Source: Microbacterium terregens
GTDB lineage: Bacteria; Actinomycetota; Actinomycetes; Actinomycetales; Microbacteriaceae
Assembly (NCBI RefSeq): GCF_039534975.1
Contig: NZ_BAAAWH010000001.1
Location: 3,286,001-3,350,000 of the forward strand
Length of the DNA stretch: 64,000 bases
Direction of reading: 5' to 3'
The translations under genes were made by a program, and so were the position numbers. Shown piece after piece: positions 32,098-40,832 of this stretch. A model generated the notes under the pieces. That model was not told where the DNA came from, did no database searches, and saw only the letters and a list, made by a program, of their open reading frames with translations. Each line of letters begins with the position of its first letter. The first letter of the stretch is position 1.

Positions 32098-32128
32098 CCG
32101 CTCCGCGCAGGACGAGTGCGCGGAGCGG
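32098..32128. terminator. Hairpin between the ABC operon and the catabolic island
   Basis: A perfect 11-bp stem CCGCTCCGCGC/GCGCGGAGCGG with a 9-base loop between convergent genes. Probably a terminator for both. Confidence 0.65.
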
Positions 32129-32145
32129 ATCAGACGGTTCGGCGA

Positions 32146-32664
32146 CTATGCGCGGTCGGCGTGCTCCGGAACCGGCGCCATCTGGTACTTCGGCCGGCCC
32201 TTGATCACGAGCGGACCCTTCCACGGAACCTGGTCGAAGGAGTTCCATGCGTTGACGTGGAGGGACTGGAACAGCCAGCGACCCTCCTTCTTCGTCAGGT
32301 GATCCTGCCGCGTTCCGATGCCGAACACGAAGTTGTTGTTGTAATCGACGTTGTACTGCAGGATCTGGAAGAAGAGCTTGACGTCGACCTCGCCCTCCTC
32401 TTCGCGCTCCGTGAACAGTTTGGTGTTCTGGATGTGCTGGCGCCCGTACCACCACGACTGCCGGTCGGTCCACAGAGAACGGAAGTTCTCCAGAATCGCG
32501 TCGTGCCCCTGCACCCTGCCCTGCCAGAGGTGATCGAACCATCCGTCCTGCGCGAAGACGCTGCAGACAAGGTCCTCGTCTGCGAGATCGATCCCCCACG
32601 CATAGCGTGCGTACAGGTCCTCGATCTCGAATCGGTCTTCGGCGGTGAGCTTCCAATTTGCCAT
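32146..32664 (-). CDS. NTF2/SnoaL-fold protein, candidate cofactorless diarylpropane lyase
   Basis: A 172-aa cytoplasmic protein of the SnoaL-like (NTF2) superfamily: the first helices LTAEDRFEIEDLYARYAWGIDLADEDLVCSVFAQDGWFDHL followed by beta strands (VDVKLFFQILQYNVDYNNNFVFGIG). CAGGAG precedes the ATG, and it lies 13 bp after an aldehyde dehydrogenase, so the two form an operon. SnoaL-like proteins include cyclases, dehydratases and the sphingomonad diarylpropane lyase LdpA, which makes lignostilbene and formaldehyde from beta-1 lignin dimers without a cofactor. Two lignostilbene-dioxygenase-like genes and the ALDH nearby make an LdpA-like role attractive, but it is inference; fold membership is the only secure part. 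Confidence 0.75.
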   Translation of the reverse strand: MANWKLTAEDRFEIEDLYARYAWGIDLADEDLVCSVFAQDGWFDHLWQGRVQGHDAILENFRSLWTDRQSWWYGRQHIQNTKLFTEREEEGEVDVKLFFQILQYNVDYNNNFVFGIGTRQDHLTKKEGRWLFQSLHVNAWNSFDQVPWKGPLVIKGRPKYQMAPVPEHADRA

Positions 32665-32677
32665 TGCGTTCTCCTGA

Positions 32678-34117
32678 TCAGCGGTCTTCGAATTTGTCGT
32701 CGAGAAGGTCGGCCGGTTCGCCGTTCTGGATGAGCAGGCCTTTGCGGCGGACGAACCGCAGAATCGACTCCGGCCCCGTGCGTCCGCCGCCGACGCCGGA
32801 GAACCCGAACGCGTTCGTCCCGATCGTGCGACCTTTGCCCGCCATCAGGAAGGTGTCCTGGATGAAGATCGAGCCGGCGTCGATCTTCCGTCCGATCTCC
32901 AGCGCCTCGTCGGCGGTTCCGGCGATCACGGATGCGGTCAGGCCGTACTCGGTGTCGTTGGCCAGCCGGATCGCCTCGTCGATGTCGCGGTAGGCCATCA
33001 CCGGCAGGCACGGCCCGAAAGTCTCGTCGACCATGATCTGCATGCCGTGGTCGACGCCGGTCAGCACGGTCGGCCGCATGTACAGGCCGCCGCCGTGCTG
33101 CTCGACCGCTCCCCCGGTGAGGACCTGTGCACCCTTCGACCGGGCGTCGGCGATGTGCTGCAGCACAGTCTGCGGCTGCGCCGCGAAGGTGAATGGGCCG
33201 ATGTGGCCGGCCTTGGCGTTGTCGTGGCTGAGGTGCACGAGCTGCGCCTTGCGCACCAGCTCCGCGACGAACTCGTCGTGGATCGACTCGTGGACGTAGA
33301 CGCGCTCTACCGAGAAGCACACCATTCCCGTGGCATACGCGCCACCGCGAAGGATCGCCGTGGTAGCCCGATCGATGTCCGCCGTCTCGGTGACGATCGC
33401 CGGGTCCTTGCCACCGAGCTCCAGATAGCACGGGATCAGCCGCTCCGCACATGCGACCGCGATCTTTCGCCCCGTGGCCACGCTGCCGGTGAAGCAGACG
33501 ATGTCCGCATTCGCGACGACCTCCTGGCCGGTGAGTCCGTCGCCGAGCACGAAATCGAACACGGCGGCGAGTTCGGGAACCTGGGCCACCGACTCGAAGA
33601 ACAGCCGGGTGAACCGCGGAGTGACCTCCGAGGGCTTCCAGAGGACCGCAGATCCGGCGCACAGTGCCGGTATCGCATCGAGCATCGCGAGCATCGTCGG
33701 TGCGTTCCACGGAGAGATGACCCCGACCAGCGGGTAGGCGACGAGCTGCGAGCGGACCTCGACGGTCGGCATCGACACGGCGGTGCGGTGCACTCCGGCC
33801 GACTCCAACGATGACTCGGCGTCGGCGATCCAGCCGTTGACCGTCTCCAGCGTGATGAAGCCCTGGACGAATGACGTGTGGGTGCCACCGGTGTCGACTG
33901 CTTCCAGTTCACCGAACTGCTGGGCGATCTTCGCGAATTCCCCGGACCAGCGACGCATGACCTCCAGTCGCTCGCCGATCGACAGCGCTGCCCAGGCCGG
34001 CTGGTTCCGGCGCAGACGCGCCGCCGTGCTCGCGACATCTGCCGCGTCCGCGACAGCGATCTCGTGGTCGATCTCACCGGAGCGCGGGTTGCGCACGGGG
34101 AGCGTGCGAGTGCTCAT
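32678..34117 (-). CDS. Aldehyde dehydrogenase (aryl aldehyde type), first of two in the island
   Basis: A 479-aa NAD(P)-dependent aldehyde dehydrogenase. It shows GVISPWNAPTM (cofactor loop), GSAVLWKPSEVTP, VCFTGSVATGRKIA, catalytic Glu in LELGGKDPAIV, catalytic Cys in GMVCFSVERVYV, and ETFGPCLPVMAYRD. The ATG at 34117 has AAAGGAAA upstream. It is transcribed with the SnoaL-like gene and divergent from a PucR-type regulator. In this setting vanillin-like aldehydes from stilbene cleavage are the likely substrates (inference). Confidence 0.93.
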   Translation of the reverse strand: MSTRTLPVRNPRSGEIDHEIAVADAADVASTAARLRRNQPAWAALSIGERLEVMRRWSGEFAKIAQQFGELEAVDTGGTHTSFVQGFITLETVNGWIADAESSLESAGVHRTAVSMPTVEVRSQLVAYPLVGVISPWNAPTMLAMLDAIPALCAGSAVLWKPSEVTPRFTRLFFESVAQVPELAAVFDFVLGDGLTGQEVVANADIVCFTGSVATGRKIAVACAERLIPCYLELGGKDPAIVTETADIDRATTAILRGGAYATGMVCFSVERVYVHESIHDEFVAELVRKAQLVHLSHDNAKAGHIGPFTFAAQPQTVLQHIADARSKGAQVLTGGAVEQHGGGLYMRPTVLTGVDHGMQIMVDETFGPCLPVMAYRDIDEAIRLANDTEYGLTASVIAGTADEALEIGRKIDAGSIFIQDTFLMAGKGRTIGTNAFGFSGVGGGRTGPESILRFVRRKGLLIQNGEPADLLDDKFEDR

Positions 34118-34234
34118 GTCGTGATTTCCTTTCGCACGGCGCGCGTCGGCGCAGCACACCGCTGTGGTCACCTCATCATCGCGAATCCAGTCGACTGTGA
34201 GCATCGCGTACGCGACAGTCGCCGGCTCGGCGAA

Positions 34235-34248
34235 TGTCGTGCACGACA
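34235..34248. promoter_or_regulatory. Perfect 14-bp palindrome upstream of pucR-type gene 1
   Basis: TGTCGTGCACGACA is fully self-complementary and lies directly upstream of the TACACT box. It is between the ALDH operon and the divergent regulator, so it is the best candidate operator for either gene. Confidence 0.55.
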
Positions 34249-34253
34249 GCACG

Positions 34254-34259
34254 TACACT
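34254..34259 (+). promoter_or_regulatory. -10 box of a leaderless regulator transcript
   Basis: TACACT ends seven bases before the ATG at 34267, and no ribosome-binding site is present, as expected for a leaderless transcript. Confidence 0.45.
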
Positions 34260-34266
34260 CGACACG

Positions 34267-35583
34267 ATGGAGTCGGTCCGGATGCTCACGCCCCAGGGTG
34301 GCGCATGGACCGAGGACGAGTTGAGATCGCGCGCGCTGAGCCCGCCCGAACTCCTCGCTCGGTCCGTCGACATCGTCGGTTTGTCGGCGACCTCCTGGGC
34401 GGTGGAGGTGGCGGCACGCGCGGCCGAGCAGATTCGCGGCCTGGAGCGAACCGGCGGCTTCCCCACAGCGTCGTCGGGCCACGTGCGGCGCGCGAGCGAG
34501 GTCGCATTCCTCCAGCTGCTGATCGCCGTCACCGCCGATCCCGGCGACGAGGTCTACCGCATCCTCAGCGATGACCTGCTCGAAATCGTTCGGCTCGGCG
34601 TGCGGCGGGGACTACCGCTGGATGTCCTGCTGAACCGGGTGTGGGGAATCCATACGGTCACCCGCGATGAGATGATCGCCGAACTGCAGCGCATCCTCCC
34701 GGAAGAGGAGCGCCCGAGCATTCTCCGTGAGTTGGGCGCCGCGATGCTCGACTATGCCAACTCCCACGCCTACCGGGTGGCCATGGCGTATGCGGAGGAG
34801 CAGCGGGCTTGGCGCGGCTGGCGCACCGAGACGCAGCGTCGCACCATCGCCGCGGTCGTCGACGGCTCATCTCCGCCCGATCGCGACGGCGGCCCTCTGG
34901 ATGTCCACTGGCCCGGTGGTCACCTCTACGCCCTCAGCTGGTTCGAAGAGCAGTCCGGAACCCCCGACGTCGAGCAGTCGATCAGCGAGTTCGCCGATTC
35001 CGTCGGGGAACTGATCGGCGCCGAGAGGGTCGTGGTCATCGATTACGAGGGCACCACGCAGCTCTGGTGGAGCGCGCCGGGTGCACTGACACCCGACGCC
35101 GCGTCGCTGGTCGGGAGCGCCCGCCGACCCGACTGGATGCGCCTCGCGGTCGGTCCGCAGGGTCAGACCGTAGACGGCTTCCGCGCCGCGGTGCGCGGAG
35201 CAAGGCTCACCGAGCGGATGGCCCGACTGCCTGAGGCCGAGGAGCGGTCGGTCTGGAGATTCGACGAGGTCGGCCACCTTGCGCTCCTGGTCGAGAACCG
35301 GGACGCTGCGGCCTGGTACGTACGCCAGGAGCTCGCAGCGCTCGCTGGGCCCGGCACGAGGCTCGCGGAAATCCGCGACACGGTGCGCCGCTACCTGGAG
35401 AGCGGGAACAGTCGTGTGCTCGTGGCGAAGGAACTGCATCTTGCCCCGAACACTGTCGCATACCGAGTCGGCAAGGCGAGCGAGTTGCTCGGGCGTCCCG
35501 TCGCCGAACGCTCGCAACAGGTACTGCTGGCCCTTCAACTGGTGCACACTCTGCCGGGTCTGATCGATCCGCCGCGAGCGTGA
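34267..35583 (+). CDS. PucR/CdaR-type transcriptional regulator 1
   Basis: A protein of about 438 aa. The N-terminal helical region (roughly 30-190) is of unknown function, the middle resembles the degenerate GGDEF-like domain of CdaR/PucR regulators, and the last 60 residues hold the family HTH: IRDTVRRYLESGNSRVLVAKELHLAPNTVAYRVGKASELLG. It is co-linear along its length with regulator 2 (36783-38090), so the two are paralogues. It is divergent from the ALDH/SnoaL operon and probably controls it. The start is set by the leaderless-type promoter. Confidence 0.88.
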   Translation: MESVRMLTPQGGAWTEDELRSRALSPPELLARSVDIVGLSATSWAVEVAARAAEQIRGLERTGGFPTASSGHVRRASEVAFLQLLIAVTADPGDEVYRILSDDLLEIVRLGVRRGLPLDVLLNRVWGIHTVTRDEMIAELQRILPEEERPSILRELGAAMLDYANSHAYRVAMAYAEEQRAWRGWRTETQRRTIAAVVDGSSPPDRDGGPLDVHWPGGHLYALSWFEEQSGTPDVEQSISEFADSVGELIGAERVVVIDYEGTTQLWWSAPGALTPDAASLVGSARRPDWMRLAVGPQGQTVDGFRAAVRGARLTERMARLPEAEERSVWRFDEVGHLALLVENRDAAAWYVRQELAALAGPGTRLAEIRDTVRRYLESGNSRVLVAKELHLAPNTVAYRVGKASELLGRPVAERSQQVLLALQLVHTLPGLIDPPRA

Positions 35584-35595
35584 GAGCGCGCAGCC

Positions 35596-36615
35596 TCAGC
35601 TGCGGCGTTCGCGCACGGCCGGGATCACCTCGGTGTCGAACAGATCGATCGAACGCAGCGCGTCCTCACGCGACAGCGTTCCCCACGAGAAGGCGCCGGC
35701 AAGGTAGTTCACCCCGCCCACCTCGACGACGTGCGCGACCTGCGCGGTGACGGATTCGGGCGAGCCGACGAAGAACAGGTGCTCGTCGACCAGCCGGCGC
35801 AGATCGGGCCGAGCGGGCTGCTCCGAGCCCATCTTGCGCCAGAGCCAGGTGAAGTTGTCGTAGTGGTCGACGAAGGCCCGCTCGGCGATCTCGAACGCCC
35901 GTTCGTCGGTGTCTGCGACCACGACGTGCCGCAGCACACCGAAGCGCGGCAGCGGCGAATCCGGCAGCGTGGCGGAGTGCACGTCGGCGAACAGGTCGCT
36001 GTGCTCTCGGATCACGGGGAGCGAGGGCGACTTGAACGCGAAGCCGAAGATCGTGTTCTGCCCGTTCTCCGCCGTCCGCTGAATCGACTCCGGGTTGGAG
36101 GTGGGGTACCACACCGGGATCTCACCGGAAGGCCTGAGCGTCAGCTCGACCGGGGCACCGCCGTGGGGTGGCTGGAAGACCCCCGTCTTGAGCGCGTGCA
36201 GAATCGCGGGCAGAAATGTCTCGTAGCGGGACTGCATCTCCGCGGGAGAGTAGCCGTACATCGCGGCCTCGTGCGGGGACGAGCCCTTTCCGATGCCGAG
36301 CTCGAGCCGGCCGTGCGAGAGCTGGTCGATCATCGCGATCTCCTGTACGAGCCGCAGCGGGTCGTACAGCGGGACGATGAAGGTGGTCGGCACCAGCCGC
36401 AGCCGCTGCGTCTCGCGGGCCAGCGCCGCCGTGAAGAGTCCGGGTGACGCGGCCAGGCCCAGCGTCGCCCCATGGTGCTCGGCGACGTGGAACCGGACGA
36501 AGTTCCCCTCATCGGCTCGTCGTGCTATCGCGATCCGATCGTCGTAGGTGTCCGCAATGCTCCGATCGCGATGCACGTCGAGCCAGTCGAACACCCCGAA
36601 GTCGAGATCGACCAC
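35596..36615 (-). CDS. LLM-class flavin-dependent oxidoreductase in the catabolic island
   Basis: A 339-aa luciferase-like protein: FVRFHVAEHHG, LRLVPTTFIVPLYDPLRLVQEIAMIDQLSHGRLELGIGKGSSP, WYPTSNPESIQRTAENG and the FVGSPESVTAQV motif. It starts at GTG 36615 with GAGAGG upstream. It is divergent from regulator 2 (167-bp gap) and convergent with regulator 1. Homologues oxidise aliphatic or aromatic substrates with FMN, and an unlinked flavin reductase would supply electrons. Its step in the island is unknown. Confidence 0.87.
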   Translation of the reverse strand: MVDLDFGVFDWLDVHRDRSIADTYDDRIAIARRADEGNFVRFHVAEHHGATLGLAASPGLFTAALARETQRLRLVPTTFIVPLYDPLRLVQEIAMIDQLSHGRLELGIGKGSSPHEAAMYGYSPAEMQSRYETFLPAILHALKTGVFQPPHGGAPVELTLRPSGEIPVWYPTSNPESIQRTAENGQNTIFGFAFKSPSLPVIREHSDLFADVHSATLPDSPLPRFGVLRHVVVADTDERAFEIAERAFVDHYDNFTWLWRKMGSEQPARPDLRRLVDEHLFFVGSPESVTAQVAHVVEVGGVNYLAGAFSWGTLSREDALRSIDLFDTEVIPAVRERRS

Positions 36616-36733
36616 ATCCCACGTCCTCTCTCAATTCCACGCCGACGACAACGCTAACCAATCTCGTGGCCGGTTCTGTTCGTCCCGTGCGCCAGATTTC
36701 GGCGCGGCCTTGGTCGCATCGCACAATCGTCGG

Positions 36734-36761
36734 TTCTCCCACATCGTGCATCCTGGGAGAA
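36734..36761. promoter_or_regulatory. Inverted repeat upstream of pucR-type gene 2
   Basis: TTCTCCCA-N12-TGGGAGAA, perfect 8-bp arms, ends 21 bp before the ATG at 36783. Its spacer contains TCGTGCA, also found in the centre of the palindrome before regulator 1. GCACAATCG lies just upstream at 36721. Confidence 0.45.
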
Positions 36762-36782
36762 GGGACGGCGAAAGGGGGATGC

Positions 36783-38090
36783 ATGCGTCACTCATCGCGG
36801 TGGATCCTGGCGCTGACGCCAACGGAGCACAGCTGGTCGCCCGCCGAGCTCGCCCAGCGACGCGCGGCCGACGCCGAGACGATCGGCTCGGCCGTGGACG
36901 CGATCGGCGCCGGCCCCGTGGCGTGGGCCGTCGAGACGGCCGATCGGATCATGGGTCGATTCCGGGACGAAGGCGAGATGCTGGGCGTTCCGAGCGAGTC
37001 CACCGGGTTCTCGCGCCAAGGCGCGGAGGTCGGCTTGCTGATGGCCTTGGTCGCCATGGTCAGCGAATCGCCGCTGGAGAAGATCCGGATCTCACCGGCG
37101 ATGCCGCAGCTTGCCCGCATCGCCGTCCGGCAGGGTATGCCGATCGACGCGCTCATCCACAAAGCCTGGGCCAGCCACGCCGCATCGCAGGATGAGATGC
37201 TCGACAGGATCGGCGCGCTCGTCGACACGGAGCACCAGATCGCGGCAATCCGCGCCATGAGCACGGCGATGTTCGCCTATGGGAACGCCACGGTCCGCGC
37301 CCTCTCCGATGCCTACCGGGAGGAACGGCGGCAATGGGACGGCAAGACTCGCGAGGCGCGCCGCAGGGTAATCGCTGATCTCGCTCGGGGCGGACCTGCA
37401 CCCGTCGACGCTGAAGAGATTCTCGGCCTGTCGCTCGTCGGTGGACACCTGTTCGGTCTCGCATTCAGCGCCACGGGGCGACACGTGTCCCAGCTCGAAG
37501 AGTCGGTGAATTCCTTCGCGCGCACTGCCGCCGACCTGCTCGGGGCGGATCGGGTGATCGTGGTTCCCCACGATGCCGCCGTTGAGATGTGGTGGACGTT
37601 CGCGTCACGGGAGCCGTCCGATGCCGCCGAGCTGCTCCGCGACGCGGACAGACCGTCGGGGGTCAGCATCAGCGTCGGCCCGACCGGCATCGGCATCGAC
37701 GGTTTTCGAGCCTCATACCACGGTGCGTACGAGGCTGCCCGGGTGGGCAGGGCGGCCGATGCCGACGGCATCTGGGCGTATGACCGCGTTGCACACCTCG
37801 CGCTGCTGCTCCATGACCGCTCCGCCGCCCGACGTTTCGTCATCCACCACCTCGGTCCGCTGATGGACGCAGGTGACCGCGTCGCCGAGATCCGCACGAC
37901 CCTGCGCCGCTACCTCGAAACCGGAAACAGTCGCGTCGGCGTCGCCGACGAGCTCCATATCGCCCCCAGCACTGTCGCGTACCGGGTCGCGCAGGCTCAG
38001 GAGATCCTGGGCCCGGCCTTTCGCGACCGGCCGGTTCCGACGCTTCTCGCGCTGCAACTCGTCGAGCTCATACCGGACATCGCCTCCTGA
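36783..38090 (+). CDS. PucR/CdaR-type transcriptional regulator 2
   Basis: A 435-aa paralogue of regulator 1. It shares the N-terminal helical region (AVETADRIMGRFRDEGEM, VRQGMPIDALIHKAWASHAASQDEML) and the C-terminal HTH (IRTTLRRYLETGNSRVGVADELHIAPSTVAYRVAQAQEILG). AAAGGGGG precedes the ATG. It is divergent from the luciferase-like oxidoreductase and convergent with carotenoid-oxygenase-like gene 1. Likely ligands are aromatic intermediates of the island; this is inferred from position only. Confidence 0.88.
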   Translation: MRHSSRWILALTPTEHSWSPAELAQRRAADAETIGSAVDAIGAGPVAWAVETADRIMGRFRDEGEMLGVPSESTGFSRQGAEVGLLMALVAMVSESPLEKIRISPAMPQLARIAVRQGMPIDALIHKAWASHAASQDEMLDRIGALVDTEHQIAAIRAMSTAMFAYGNATVRALSDAYREERRQWDGKTREARRRVIADLARGGPAPVDAEEILGLSLVGGHLFGLAFSATGRHVSQLEESVNSFARTAADLLGADRVIVVPHDAAVEMWWTFASREPSDAAELLRDADRPSGVSISVGPTGIGIDGFRASYHGAYEAARVGRAADADGIWAYDRVAHLALLLHDRSAARRFVIHHLGPLMDAGDRVAEIRTTLRRYLETGNSRVGVADELHIAPSTVAYRVAQAQEILGPAFRDRPVPTLLALQLVELIPDIAS

Positions 38091-38099
38091 GCCTGTGCG

Positions 38100-38140
38100 G
38101 ACCCGGGCCCGCGTCGCCGCCACGGCGTGCGGACCGGGTC
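38100..38140. terminator. Imperfect hairpin between regulator 2 and CCD1
   Basis: GACCCG pairs with CGGGTC, and CCGC with GCGG inside, around an inner GCCG/CGGC stem. The genes converge here, so a bidirectional terminator is plausible. Confidence 0.4.
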
Positions 38141-38142
38141 GA

Positions 38143-39567
38143 CTACTTGACCGCGTTCGAGATCTGGTCCAGCGGCACGAAGGACCCGTGGAAAGAGAAT
38201 GACTGGCGGTACGGCAGCAGCACTCGGGCGATGGGATCGGCCTGGACGTTCTTCGCATCCAGGACCCAGAACTCGGCTCGGTTCTCTGCCATGAAGTTCA
38301 CCATCGACATGATCCACCCGTCTCCCTCCGGGGCGTCTGCGGACCGCGGGACGAACATCGGCTCCTGGGCGACGACGCCCGGGGGCAGCTCGTGCAGGTT
38401 GACCTGGTGGTTGTCCCAGTCCAGCGATGCGATCCCGCGGTCGTGGCGGAAGTATCCCCAGCGGTACCGTTCCATCTGGAACCGTCCGTCATTTCGGGGC
38501 ATCTCGCCGACGGATCCGGGCACCGCATACTGCTTCGGGATGCTGGCCTCGTCCGAGAGGTCGAACTCCAGACGCGTGATCTGCGCGATGCCCTCCTCGA
38601 GGGACGAGATCTCACCGATGGTCGTCGGGAAGAACGGGAACCCGTTACCCGGCGAGATCGTCGCGTCGACGTACACCTTGTCGCCCTCGGTGAAAGCGTT
38701 CATGATGTGGCCCGAGAAGGTGTTGGGCAGGTGGAACCAGCGGATGTCGTTCACCGAGCCGTCGCGACGCATGATGCCCCAGGCGCTCGGTTTGCTCGGG
38801 TCGTAGTTGTAGAAATCGCCGCCCTTCTTCATGCGCTCCTCGTCCACAGTGAGCGGCATGATGTCGAAGATGACGTGCTCGCGGGTGACCGCGAAGTCGT
38901 GCGAAAGCCCGGGGAACGGGCTGTTGAAGATCTCCTCACGGATGAGGTTCCCCTCCTTGTCCGCCACCTGCAGCGCCAGGACCGGCTCGATGTACGATCC
39001 GTCGGCGAAGAGGCCGAACCCCCACCACTCGCCGGTGACCGGATCGAGCTTGGGGTGCGCGCACACCGAGATCGATTTGAGCTTGCCGTCGAAGTCCCAC
39101 TGCTCCTTCGTCTCCAGCGTCTCGGGGTCCATCATGTACGGGTGGCTGTCCTCGCGCAGCGCGAACAGCCGGCCGGCGTGCCAGTGCGCGTACGTGTTGC
39201 CCGTGTTGTCGCGATCGACCTGAGGAGCTTCGGGGTCGTCGGTGTACTTGTTGCGGTACTTGCCGTACAGCCGGCGCCGTGCGGCGCGCTCGGCCATCAG
39301 CCGCGGCGTGCGAACGTAGCGCGACTTGAAGTCGACGTGGCCGTCCTCGAAGCGGAGCATCGAGAACAGACCGTCGCCATTGATGATGACGTCGTCCTCG
39401 AGGGTCGGGTAGTAGCGATCGCCGCCGACGCGGTACAGCGCGCCATTGATCTCGCGGGGAACCTCCCCGATGATCTCGGCGTCGTAGAGCTCGGCTTCCA
39501 GCCGGGTCGCGGGCGACTGCTTCCCCTGGAAGCTGTGCATGTTGTAGAACTTGCCGGCGAGCGTCAT
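38143..39567 (-). CDS. Carotenoid-cleavage-type dioxygenase 1 (lignostilbene dioxygenase-like)
   Basis: A 474-aa non-heme iron enzyme of the CCD/RPE65 superfamily. All four iron histidines are visible: H171 (CAHPKLDP), H223 (LSHDFAV), H287 (FSGHIMNAF) and H460 (SFHGSFVP). The superfamily includes lignostilbene dioxygenases and isoeugenol monooxygenase, which cleave a styryl double bond to give vanillin-type aldehydes. AAGGAG precedes the ATG. It is divergent from the esterase/VAO operon and accompanied by a paralogue at 56000-57430. Context of aryl aldehyde dehydrogenases and a LigW homologue favours a stilbene or phenylpropene substrate over a carotenoid. Confidence 0.9.
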   Translation of the reverse strand: MTLAGKFYNMHSFQGKQSPATRLEAELYDAEIIGEVPREINGALYRVGGDRYYPTLEDDVIINGDGLFSMLRFEDGHVDFKSRYVRTPRLMAERAARRRLYGKYRNKYTDDPEAPQVDRDNTGNTYAHWHAGRLFALREDSHPYMMDPETLETKEQWDFDGKLKSISVCAHPKLDPVTGEWWGFGLFADGSYIEPVLALQVADKEGNLIREEIFNSPFPGLSHDFAVTREHVIFDIMPLTVDEERMKKGGDFYNYDPSKPSAWGIMRRDGSVNDIRWFHLPNTFSGHIMNAFTEGDKVYVDATISPGNGFPFFPTTIGEISSLEEGIAQITRLEFDLSDEASIPKQYAVPGSVGEMPRNDGRFQMERYRWGYFRHDRGIASLDWDNHQVNLHELPPGVVAQEPMFVPRSADAPEGDGWIMSMVNFMAENRAEFWVLDAKNVQADPIARVLLPYRQSFSFHGSFVPLDQISNAVK

Positions 39568-39849
39568 CGTTGTACTCCTTGTGCCTGCGACCTGTGCTGC
39601 GACTGTGCGTGTCACCAAGCCACTCGTGCCGCCCGGCCATGGTAAGCACGGCCGATCCCCCGTCGTCAGCGCACGCGGAGCAGCCTTTCGAGCGTCCGGC
39701 TGTCGCGCGCAGCAGCTCTCGCCGGCGCACCCACCAAGACTGTCGTGGGCGCACAATCGGATGCCGCTTCCCTGGCCTGACGTGACATGTCCCAGCCTGC
39801 GGACCGAACTAGGGTCGGAGTGCTCTCGCTCTCCTCCGTTAGGAACCCT

Positions 39850-40737
39850 ATGACGCAGTCGTCCAAGCAGCGCCGCGCTGCGCTTCTCGCCCTCGGCCTG
39901 GATCTTTCCCCCGAGATGGTCGCCGGGACGATCGGCCTGACCGCCCCCGATATCGACCCTGCAATCTACGACGGAGTCCTCGTCACGAAGGATCTTTCCT
40001 ACGGCCAGCACGAGCGCCATGCCCTCGACGTGTACGCACCCGAGGCTGCGGATGTCGCCGGCTGCCCCGTCCTGGTCTACGTGCACGGCGGCGGTTTCGT
40101 CCGCGGCGCGAAGGACTCCGAACAGACTCCGTACTTCAAGAACATCGGCTCCTGGGCGGTGCAGCAGGGCTGGGTGGCTGTCGTCATCAACTACCGGCTG
40201 GCGCCCGAGTTCGCCTACCCATCCGGAGCGGAGGACGTGGCTGCCGCGATGACGTGGGTCGCCGATCACATCGGCGAGTACGGCGGCGACTCCGCAAAGG
40301 TGTTCCTGTGCGGTCAGTCCGCCGGATCGATGCACGTCGCCGACTACGTCGTCGGCCACGGCGGCTACGGTCCGCACGGACGTGCACTGGCGGGCGCCGT
40401 GATCGCCTCGTGCCTCTACGACGTCGGCCGGGCGAAGCAGAAGGACATGCACCTCGCTTACTGGGGTGAGGACACCAACCTCTGGGCGGAACGAGGCACG
40501 CTGCAGGGACTCATCGAGACCGACCTGCCGCTGCTGTGCACGGTCAGCGAGTTCGACGAGCCGGAGTTCCAGGATCATGCGACGCAGTTCGTCGCCGAGT
40601 GGTATGCGCGCAAGCAGACGTTCGCTCCCCTGCACCTGCTCTACTCGCAGAACCACCTGACCCCGGTCTACGCGATCGGCTCGCCGTGGGACGCCTTCGG
40701 GCCGCTTCTGACGCAGTTCGTCGAAGCGAACGCCTGA
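39850..40737 (+). CDS. Alpha/beta hydrolase (HSL-type esterase)
   Basis: A 295-aa esterase of the hormone-sensitive-lipase group. It has oxyanion motif VYVHGGGFVRGAK, nucleophile elbow CGQSAGSMH, an acidic residue in SEFDEPEF, and a histidine in SQNHLTPVY. The ATG at 39850 is chosen with TTAGGA upstream. It heads an operon with two VAO-like flavoproteins. It may release the phenolic substrate from an ester (for example an acylated aryl alcohol); that is inference. Confidence 0.86.
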   Translation: MTQSSKQRRAALLALGLDLSPEMVAGTIGLTAPDIDPAIYDGVLVTKDLSYGQHERHALDVYAPEAADVAGCPVLVYVHGGGFVRGAKDSEQTPYFKNIGSWAVQQGWVAVVINYRLAPEFAYPSGAEDVAAAMTWVADHIGEYGGDSAKVFLCGQSAGSMHVADYVVGHGGYGPHGRALAGAVIASCLYDVGRAKQKDMHLAYWGEDTNLWAERGTLQGLIETDLPLLCTVSEFDEPEFQDHATQFVAEWYARKQTFAPLHLLYSQNHLTPVYAIGSPWDAFGPLLTQFVEANA

Positions 40738-40832
40738 CGGTGGGACCGCCCCTATTGCCGGCGCCAGAATCGCTCACCGGCACTGTCGCAGCGACCGTGC
40801 CGCCGAGCGAAGCGATCGGCGATCGTGGTGCT

